Shown here: piece by piece, positions 6,218-11,104 of the stretch
Layout of the letters: each line of letters opens with the position of its first letter
Position numbering within the stretch: the first letter of the stretch is position 1
From: an uncultured Blautia sp.
Lineage (GTDB): Bacteria; Bacillota; Clostridia; Lachnospirales; Lachnospiraceae
Reading direction: 5' to 3'
Length of the DNA stretch: 11,104 nucleotides
Assembly: GCF_934371575.1 (NCBI RefSeq)
Contig: NZ_CAKRNY010000076.1
Location: 1-11,104, forward strand
The notes under the pieces: generated by a model
The model's input: only the letters and a program-made list of their open reading frames with translations
Told to the model about the DNA's origin: nothing
Database searches by the model: none
Made by a program: the position numbers and the translations under genes

Positions 6218-9200
6218 ATGTTGAATGATCAATACAAGAAGATGAAAAATCTGTTTTTAAGACAAAGCTACATTGATGCATGGGAAGATTACCAGCGTTC
6301 TATCCGCAAGAAGAGTTATGCGCAATGGGATTATATTGTATTGACCGCATCCAACGAAGAGCAGGCAGAAGCATTTCGCAGCCAGATTGCATATCGTCAG
6401 GGAAAGAATGTGCTTCCTTGCAGGACGAAATATATGGTATTGCCAGATCCGGATGGAAAGCGTGTGGGATCTGGCGGAGCTACCCTTCAGGTACTTCGAA
6501 AACTGGCAGAGAAAGAGGACATTGCAGGAGATTTCCATAAAAAGAGAATACTTGTGATCCATTCTGGCGGGGACAGCAAACGTGTTCCCCAGTATTCTGT
6601 GTGCGGTAAACTTTTCTCCCCAGTTCCCCGTGAACTTCCAGATGGAAGGGGATCTACATTATTTGATGAATTTCTGATCGGTATGGCAGGGGTGCCGTCT
6701 CGTTTCCGGGAGGGAATACTGGTTCTCTCTGGAGATGTTCTTCTTCTGTTTAATCCGCTGCAGATTGATGCACAGTTTAGCGGCGCTGCAGCAATTTCTA
6801 TGAAATCCCCAGTAGAAATAGGAAAAGACCATGGGGTATTTTTGAATAATGGAAAAGATTATGTAAAAAAATTCCTTCACAAACAGCCAGTGGAGACACT
6901 GGAGAAGCTTGGGGCAGTAAATGCTCAGGGAAATGTGGATCTGGATACTGGGGCTGTCCTTTTTGATGTGGATATGATGAATGCCCTTTTGTCACTGGTA
7001 CAGACAGAAGGCGTAGTTGATGAGGAGAAATATTCCTGTTTTGTAAATGAACGCTCTCGTATCAGCTTATATGGAGATTTCCTTTATCCATTGGCGGAAG
7101 ACTCCACGTTGGAACAGTACTACAAAGAGCAGCCGGAAGGAAATTTCTGTCAGGAATTGACAGAGTGCCGTACCCAGATATGGGAGGCACTGCACAAATT
7201 TAAAATGAAACTGATCTGTCTGTCACCGGCGGAATTTATCCATTTTGGAACAACCTGGGAGCTTTTGGGGCTTCTGACAGATGAAATTGCTGATTATGAA
7301 TATCTGGATTGGAAGTCAAGGGTATTTACCAATTATCAGTGCGAAGAGAAAGTGAAGGTGGCACTTCATAATGCATTGATAGAAAAAGAGGTGAAGCTTT
7401 CCGATCATTGCTATGTGGAAAATTGCTGGCTAAAAGGAAATACAGTGTTGGAGAAAGGATGTGTACTTTCTCAGCTGTCTGTGACAAATGTTAAAATTCC
7501 TTCGATGGTACTGCATGGAGTGGTGCTTTCCGGGACAGACAAAAAGCATATTGTAAGAGCCTATGGCGTGAAGGATAATCCGAAGAAAACCTGGGAGGAG
7601 ACAGGAAGCTTTCTCGCAGGCAATCTTCATAAGTTTACAGAACTGAATGCTTTAAAAATTGAAGATATCTGGGAAACAGAAGATCATTCTTTATGGAAAG
7701 CAAAACTGTATCCATCTGCTGAAAGCCAGGAAGAGGCCATGGAATGGGCACTTCTTCTTCACACAATGAGCCAGAAAAAGGCAGAAGAAGAAAAGGTAGC
7801 ACAGTGGAAAGCAATGCGTCGCTATTCTCTGGAAGAATCTTTCCAGCTGGCAGATGCTTCTGTTCTGGTTCCATGGGAAGAAGAGCTGGAAAATCGCATT
7901 CTTGCAGAGCGTTTTCTGAATCGAATTCGTAAAGGAGAGCATTATGTAGATTATCTGAAAACTTTCGGTTCAGAGGAAGTAAATGAAAAACAGTTTGATT
8001 TCCTGATGGAAATGGCAGAAAAACAGCTTTCCTTTGAGGAAAAAATTCGGGTGTTATACAGCCTTTCACGTTCTATGAAGTATATGAAAAAGAGCTTTCA
8101 TGGAATCAGTTATGATCAGATTGAACAAAAATGTTTCGGGACGATCCAGCAGGAGATATTTAGTTCCAGCAACGTAAATCAGGTACATAAGTATAAGATT
8201 GCAGAAGATCAGGTGAAAGTAAGTCTGCCGGTACGTGTAAATTGGGGCGGTGGCTGGACAGATACACCTCCGTATTGCAATGAAAATGGTGGAGTTGTAT
8301 TGAATGCAGCTATTTTGTTAAATGGACAAGAGCCTATAGAAGTGGAAATGAGACGCCTTCCAGAGAAAAAGATAGAATTTGCCAGTCTTGATCTGGATGC
8401 CTATGGTAGTGTAACAACTGTTGAAGAGATTCAGGATTGCCATAACCCATATGATTCCTTTGCACTCCATAAGGCGGCTTTGATTGCCTGTGGCATTGTA
8501 CCGATGGAGGGAAAAGCAGATCTGGAAAAAATTCTGGATGAAATGGGCGGTGGTTTCTATATGTCAACCCGGGTAAAAGGGGTGCCGAAAGGTTCTGGTC
8601 TTGGAACAAGCAGTATCCTTTCCGGAGCTTGTGTACGTGCTCTTGGAAAATTCCTGGGAACAAACTGGAGTGATTCCGATGTATATGAACTGGTTCTAAA
8701 CCTGGAACAGATCATGAGTACTGGCGGCGGCTGGCAGGATCAGGTAGGTGGTCTTACTGGTGGTTTGAAATTTATTACATCACGTCCAGGGTTGAAACAG
8801 AAGCTTCGGGTAGAATATCTGAATCTGGATGAAGACACAAAAGAGGAACTGCAGAATAGGTTTGCCCTGATTTATACTGGACAGCGGCGCCTGGCGAGAA
8901 ATCTTCTCCGTGATGTGGTAGGAAACTATATCGGAGGCAGAAAAGAATCCAGAGATGCATTGGAAGAAATGAAGCAATTGGCAGTAATGATGCGCTATGA
9001 ACTGGAGCAGGGAGATGTAGATGCTTTTGCGGAACTTTTAAATAGACATTGGGAAGCTTCTAAAAAATTGGATGCCGGCTCTACGAATACCTGTATTGAA
9101 CATATTTTTGCCAGCTGCGAAGATATGATTGATGGAAAATTTATTTCCGGTGCTGGTGGCGGTGGATTTTTGCAGGTGATATTGAAAAAAGGTGTGACGA

Positions 9201-9280
9201 AAGAAATGTTGAGAGAAAGACTACTGGATGTATATCAGGATTCGGGTGTAGATGTTTGGAATTCAACGTTTGTGTGGTAA
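6218..9280 (+). CDS. fkp: bifunctional L-fucokinase / fucose-1-phosphate guanylyltransferase (Fkp-like)
   Basis: Fkp enzymes turn salvaged L-fucose into GDP-L-fucose in two steps: ATP-dependent phosphorylation, then guanylyl transfer from GTP. The 1020-residue protein has both halves. The N-terminal half carries VGSGGATL (83-90), an IHSGGDSKRVPQYSVCGKLF stretch (114-133) and LSGDVLL (170-176), as in fucose pyrophosphorylases. The C-terminal half, from about 660, is a GHMP kinase: PVRVNWGGGWTDTPP (671-685), the phosphate loop GVPKGSGLGTSS (788-799), GGGWQDQVGG (836-845) and SGAGGGGFL (977-985). It is somewhat longer than the Bacteroides enzyme (949 residues, from memory). A GAGAGGA about 11 bases before ATG supports the start. 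In a polysaccharide locus it implies a fucose-containing glycan. The substrate could be a related sugar such as D-arabinose or a heptose, which GHMP/nucleotidyltransferase relatives also use; fucose is the best guess. Confidence 0.87.
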   Translation: MLNDQYKKMKNLFLRQSYIDAWEDYQRSIRKKSYAQWDYIVLTASNEEQAEAFRSQIAYRQGKNVLPCRTKYMVLPDPDGKRVGSGGATLQVLRKLAEKEDIAGDFHKKRILVIHSGGDSKRVPQYSVCGKLFSPVPRELPDGRGSTLFDEFLIGMAGVPSRFREGILVLSGDVLLLFNPLQIDAQFSGAAAISMKSPVEIGKDHGVFLNNGKDYVKKFLHKQPVETLEKLGAVNAQGNVDLDTGAVLFDVDMMNALLSLVQTEGVVDEEKYSCFVNERSRISLYGDFLYPLAEDSTLEQYYKEQPEGNFCQELTECRTQIWEALHKFKMKLICLSPAEFIHFGTTWELLGLLTDEIADYEYLDWKSRVFTNYQCEEKVKVALHNALIEKEVKLSDHCYVENCWLKGNTVLEKGCVLSQLSVTNVKIPSMVLHGVVLSGTDKKHIVRAYGVKDNPKKTWEETGSFLAGNLHKFTELNALKIEDIWETEDHSLWKAKLYPSAESQEEAMEWALLLHTMSQKKAEEEKVAQWKAMRRYSLEESFQLADASVLVPWEEELENRILAERFLNRIRKGEHYVDYLKTFGSEEVNEKQFDFLMEMAEKQLSFEEKIRVLYSLSRSMKYMKKSFHGISYDQIEQKCFGTIQQEIFSSSNVNQVHKYKIAEDQVKVSLPVRVNWGGGWTDTPPYCNENGGVVLNAAILLNGQEPIEVEMRRLPEKKIEFASLDLDAYGSVTTVEEIQDCHNPYDSFALHKAALIACGIVPMEGKADLEKILDEMGGGFYMSTRVKGVPKGSGLGTSSILSGACVRALGKFLGTNWSDSDVYELVLNLEQIMSTGGGWQDQVGGLTGGLKFITSRPGLKQKLRVEYLNLDEDTKEELQNRFALIYTGQRRLARNLLRDVVGNYIGGRKESRDALEEMKQLAVMMRYELEQGDVDAFAELLNRHWEASKKLDAGSTNTCIEHIFASCEDMIDGKFISGAGGGGFLQVILKKGVTKEMLRERLLDVYQDSGVDVWNSTFVW

Positions 9281-9366
9281 GAATATAGATTTAGAAAAAT
9301 TGTTTAAGCTCATAAAAAGTACTAGTTAAGAAGATATGGAAATTTTAGAAAGCTATATATAGTATT

Positions 9367-9620
9367 GTGGATTATAAAATTGCGGTTGTTGGTATCGGTA
9401 TGTTGACTTGTCAATTGACACATTGCTTTCCCAGCACCACCAGGTGACTGTTGTGGATATTATCCCGGAGAAGGTAGACTTGATTAATAACCACAAGTCC
9501 CCGATCCGGGATATTATATCGAATAATATTTGGCTAAAAAAATTTGAAACTGACCGCAACTCTGAATGCAAAGGCTGCATACTCTGATGCGGACTTTGTT
9601 GTTATAACAGCCCTACGAAT
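9367..9620 (+). pseudogene. ugd: remnant of a UDP-glucose 6-dehydrogenase gene
   Basis: Only the first 80 or so residues of a family of roughly 390-450 can be traced, in several frames. From 9376 the frame reads KIAVVGIG, the NAD-binding glycine-rich start. Small indels follow, then another frame reads [18 protein letters not shown] and [11 protein letters not shown]. Next comes a piece equivalent to YIExYLAKK with a stop in place of x, and after a further shift [20 protein letters not shown]. The expected APTNYD motif is replaced by a frameshifted GCCCTACGAAT, and similarity ends near 9620. Multiple frameshifts and a stop rule out function. Intact Ugd would make UDP-glucuronic acid for the polymer, so the locus once had, or recombined with, such a module. 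Confidence 0.8.
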
Positions 9621-9642
9621 GTCTACCTCAAACTTTCAGTTG
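9620..9642. repeat. direct repeat pair R3, copy 1
   Basis: This 23-base segment (TGTCTACC, then AAA, then TTTCAGTTG) matches 20 of 23 bases at 10045-10067. It begins exactly where similarity to ugd fades, so it may mark the edge of inserted DNA. Confidence 0.5.
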
Positions 9643-9703
9643 CGTTTTGATGGTCTACGGTGGCGTATAAAACTCATGCAAAATACCCCTACTGCGAGCC
9701 TGT

Positions 9704-9760
9704 TTTATTGCAGGGTTAGGTGCGGACATGATACCTTCATTTTTCCGAAGAATTAGAGGT
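9704..9760. repeat. direct repeat pair R1, copy 1
   Basis: TTTATTGCAG (9704-9713) is followed by a core at 9723-9760 that matches 33 of 38 bases in copy 2 (9826-9863). The shared core includes CGGACATGATA and CATTTTTCCG. A one-base length difference between the two parts argues against a conserved reading frame. Confidence 0.7.
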
Positions 9761-9807
9761 AGAGGTTAATAGTGTTGAAAACACCAAAATCTATTTTTCT
9801 GGAAAAG

Positions 9808-9863
9808 TTTATTGCAGAGAAAAGACGGACATGATAACTGCATTTTTCCGGGAAATTAGAGGT
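9808..9863. repeat. direct repeat pair R1, copy 2
   Basis: This is the second copy, offset by 103-104 bases from the first: TTTATTGCAG at 9808-9817 and the core at 9826-9863, followed by a further similar AGAGG-type tail. Here TGCAG (9813-9817) and CTGCA (9838-9842) are inverted copies that could form a stem; the first copy has lost this pairing. Confidence 0.7.
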
Positions 9864-9943
9864 GGTGAGGGGTAGATGATTGTTCATGTTGCAACAAAGG
9901 CGGGGCATGAACTTATACAGTTTTAACAAAGTAAGTTGGTGTA

Positions 9944-9973
9944 CGAGTTATGACAATAAGGGTCAGCACTTTG
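9944..9973. repeat. direct repeat pair R2, copy 1
   Basis: CGAGTTATGACAATAAG, then three different bases, then CAGCACTTTG: 27 of 30 bases match copy 2 at 9995-10024. The copies are 51 bases apart, so this looks like an old short tandem duplication. Confidence 0.75.
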
Positions 9974-9989
9974 AAAAATGGAAAAGTGC
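9966..9989 (+). other. 7-bp hairpin inside repeat R2
   Basis: GCACTTT (9966-9972) and AAAGTGC (9983-9989) form a perfect stem around a 10-base A-rich loop. It spans the end of R2 copy 1 and the spacer before copy 2. There is no T run after it, so it is not a terminator. Confidence 0.5.
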
Positions 9990-9994
9990 GACTG

Positions 9995-10024
9995 CGAGTT
10001 ATGACAATAAGACACAGCACTTTG
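9995..10024. repeat. direct repeat pair R2, copy 2
   Basis: This is the second copy of the 30-base R2 unit, with ACA where copy 1 has GGT. It begins nine bases after the GTGCGAC motif at 9986. Copy 1 is preceded by the similar GTACGAG, which suggests that both copies derive from the same end of an element. Confidence 0.75.
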
Positions 10025-10044
10025 TTGGTGAGCTGGTATGAAGG

Positions 10045-10067
10045 TGTCTACCATAAAGTTTCAGTTG
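10045..10067. repeat. direct repeat pair R3, copy 2
   Basis: This segment matches 9620-9642 at 20 of 23 bases, about 425 bases downstream. Together the pair brackets the R1 and R2 repeats, as expected if the whole stretch came from one rearranged or duplicated element. Confidence 0.5.
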
Positions 10068-10256
10068 AAGCGAAATGGGTGAGTAGCCCATGACAGGTTT
10101 ACATGAAAGATTCAGTGGTGGTCGGAAGATGGTCACTGTGAGAAAAATGATAGCTACGGTGTGGTAGCTTATCCGGCATGGATGATGAACACACTGCTTG
10201 ATATAGATTGCTCGGCTCAATATGAGCCTTCCATATAAGTAGAAAAAGAGGAAAAG

Positions 10257-11033
10257 GTGCGAGAAATGGAGTATAAGAGAAAGGTTGATAAAAAACTCAT
10301 TCCAACGTGCAATATTATGGGCGTTAATATTGCGGCAATCAATATGGAGTGGTTGGTAGACTATCTCGAAAAAAATATTTCGGAAATAAAAGGAGACTAT
10401 ATATGTGTCTCAAATGTACATACAACTGTAACCAGTTTTGAAGATGCGGATTACTGTGCTATTCAAAATGGCGGGTTAATGGCAATTCCAGATGGCGGTC
10501 CTCTTTCTACTGTTGGTCAGAAACGCGGTCATAAGAATATGGAGCGCACAACAGGCCCAAGTTTAATGGGAGAGATTTTTGAGATCTCTGCAAAGAAAGG
10601 GTATCGCCATTATTTTTATGGAAGCAAAGAAGAAACGTTGGAGTTGTTGTATCAAAAACTTACGAACAATTATCCGGGAATTCAAATTGCTGGAATGTAT
10701 AGTCCTCCGTTTAGACCGATGACGGAAGAAGAAGATAAGGCAATTATAGAGAGAATTAATGAAACAAAACCGGACTTTGTCTGGGTTGGGCTTGGAGCTC
10801 CAAAACAGGAAAAGTGGATGGCAGCACATCAGGGAAAAATTGATGGACTGATGCTTGGTGTTGGAGCAGGATTTGATTACTACGCAGAAAATATTAAGCG
10901 AGCTCCAATGTGGATGCAGAAACATAATCTGGAATGGGTGTATCGCTTAGTACAAGATCCGAAGAGACTGTTTAAGCGGTATTGGAGCACTAATACGAAG
11001 TTTATTTGGAATGCAATGATAAGGGGAAAGTAA
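10257..11033 (+). CDS. WecG/TagA/CpsF-family glycosyltransferase
   Basis: Members of this family (GT26) add a sugar, often N-acetylmannosamine or its uronic acid, or glucose-type residues, to a lipid-linked acceptor on the inner membrane face, usually the second step after the initiating transferase. The 258-residue length is typical. Seen motifs are SNVHTTVTSFEDADY (52-66), the PDG segment with Asp79 (78-80), GLGAPKQEKWM (178-188) and GVGAGFDYYA (201-210). The C-terminus has RAPMWM...NLEWVYRL..DPKR..RY (215-242), which in relatives helps membrane docking. The GTG start at 10257 has AGAGG five bases before it; ATG at 10266 is an alternative with AAGGTG six bases before it, losing three residues. 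The donor sugar cannot be deduced. The next gene starts two bases past its stop. Confidence 0.92.
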   Translation: MREMEYKRKVDKKLIPTCNIMGVNIAAINMEWLVDYLEKNISEIKGDYICVSNVHTTVTSFEDADYCAIQNGGLMAIPDGGPLSTVGQKRGHKNMERTTGPSLMGEIFEISAKKGYRHYFYGSKEETLELLYQKLTNNYPGIQIAGMYSPPFRPMTEEEDKAIIERINETKPDFVWVGLGAPKQEKWMAAHQGKIDGLMLGVGAGFDYYAENIKRAPMWMQKHNLEWVYRLVQDPKRLFKRYWSTNTKFIWNAMIRGK

Positions 11034-11035
11034 GG

Positions 11036-11104
11036 ATGATAAAAAAGACGATTCTTATTGTGCATAATTTTTATCAAATACCTGGTGGAGAAGACACTGT
11101 AGTC
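11036..11104 (+). CDS. GT4-type glycosyltransferase, N-terminal fragment cut by the window end
   Basis: Twenty-three codons are visible from ATG 11036 and the frame stays open to the end. The peptide reads as a beta strand KTILIVHNFY followed by a glycine-rich loop PGGEDTVV. This is the usual start of family-4 (GT-B fold) glycosyltransferases of polysaccharide loci, where the GGE loop lies at the acceptor side. AAGGGG at 11021-11026, nine bases upstream and inside the end of the preceding gene, is a good ribosome binding site. It likely adds a further sugar of the repeat unit. Linkage and sugar cannot be told from this fragment. Confidence 0.72.
   Translation, partial: MIKKTILIVHNFYQIPGGEDTVV

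Larger units (their letters stand above)
9986..10240 (+). other. possible truncated group II intron 5' region
   Basis: GTGCGAC at 9986 fits the GUGYGAC 5' consensus of bacterial group II introns. The next 250 bases are non-coding and hairpin-rich: ATGGG/CCCAT (about 10075-10091), CAGTG/CACTG around a G-rich centre (about 10114-10139), AGCTAC/GTAGCT (10152-10157, 10164-10169) and GGCTCA/TGAGCC (10214-10219, 10223-10228). No intron-encoded reverse transcriptase and no recognisable domain V follow, so at most a 5' fragment is present. The identification rests on consensus and structure only, and another mobile-element remnant is equally possible. Confidence 0.28.
9281..10256. other. 976-bp gene-free scar region
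   Basis: No intact gene lies here on either strand. Bases 9281-9366 are AT-rich without visible structure. Bases 9367-9620 are the ugd remnant. Bases 9621-10256 carry three pairs of imperfect direct repeats and several small hairpins, and the frames are short and broken. The pattern fits a recombination or insertion scar between the conserved head of the locus and its variable glycosyltransferase section. It also lacks a convincing promoter for the following gene, which may depend on read-through. Confidence 0.7.

Noticed and set aside
9281..9366. Terminator after the fkp-like gene
   Set aside because: The stretch is AT-rich, but I see no GC-rich stem followed by a T run.
9544..9756. 70-codon forward frame as a small gene
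   Set aside because: Its first part is a frame of the ugd remnant and the rest reads through repeat DNA. No ribosome binding site is seen.
9704..10024. CRISPR array
   Set aside because: There are only pairs of diverged repeats of different types with unequal spacing, and no cas genes or regular spacers.
9999..10220. 73-codon reverse-strand frame in the scar region
   Set aside because: It has no recognisable motif or ribosome binding site, and it crosses hairpins and direct repeats.
10198..10239. Promoter for the WecG-family gene (TTGATA plus TATAAG)
   Set aside because: TTGATA at 10198-10203 and TATAAG at 10234-10239 are about 30 bases apart, far from the 16-18 needed. The only hexamer at correct spacing, TATGAG, is poor.

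Overview
The window looks like a chromosomal surface-polysaccharide (capsule/exopolysaccharide) locus from a Gram-positive, low-to-moderate GC anaerobe of the Clostridia, most likely a gut Lachnospiraceae relative. The grounds are the split CpsC/CpsD tyrosine-kinase pair, an LCP-family protein, AGGAGG-type ribosome binding sites, a tmRNA without an encoded CCA end, and the codon style. This is an inference; no species can be named from the sequence alone.

Layout. Bases 58-407 hold the tmRNA gene (ssrA), closed by a strong terminator (417-462). A near-consensus promoter (514-542), overlapped by a perfect 9-bp inverted repeat, then drives the head of the locus: a Wzz/CpsC-type chain-length protein (595-1335), its partner BY-kinase CpsD (1338-2189), an LCP-family transferase (2155-3252, overlapping cpsD by 35 bp) and a secreted protein of unknown function built from two diverged copies of one domain (3273-4499). 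A 205-bp gap contains a G10 tract, a terminator hairpin and an upstream segment that could pair with the terminator's 5' arm, so it has the layout of an attenuator. Next come a polyprenyl-phosphate sugar phosphotransferase that starts the repeat unit (4705-6156) and a large bifunctional fucokinase/GDP-fucose pyrophosphorylase (Fkp-like, 6218-9280).

From 9281 to 10256 there is no intact gene. The first part is the wrecked 5' end of a UDP-glucose 6-dehydrogenase gene. The rest is repeat-rich, hairpin-rich DNA with three pairs of imperfect direct repeats, possibly the remains of a group II intron or another mobile element. This scar separates the head of the locus from further glycosyltransferases: a WecG/TagA/CpsF-family enzyme (10257-11033) and the first 23 codons of a GT4-type glycosyltransferase (11036 to the window end).

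How the genes fit together (inference from families). The sugar phosphotransferase loads the first sugar-phosphate on undecaprenyl phosphate. WecG, the GT4 enzyme and genes beyond the window extend the unit. Fkp makes GDP-L-fucose from salvaged fucose, so the glycan probably contains fucose. CpsC/CpsD control chain length and export, and the LCP protein attaches the polymer to the wall. The duplicated-domain exported protein is the main unknown. The attenuator-like leader and the operator-like repeat are the most interesting regulatory candidates.
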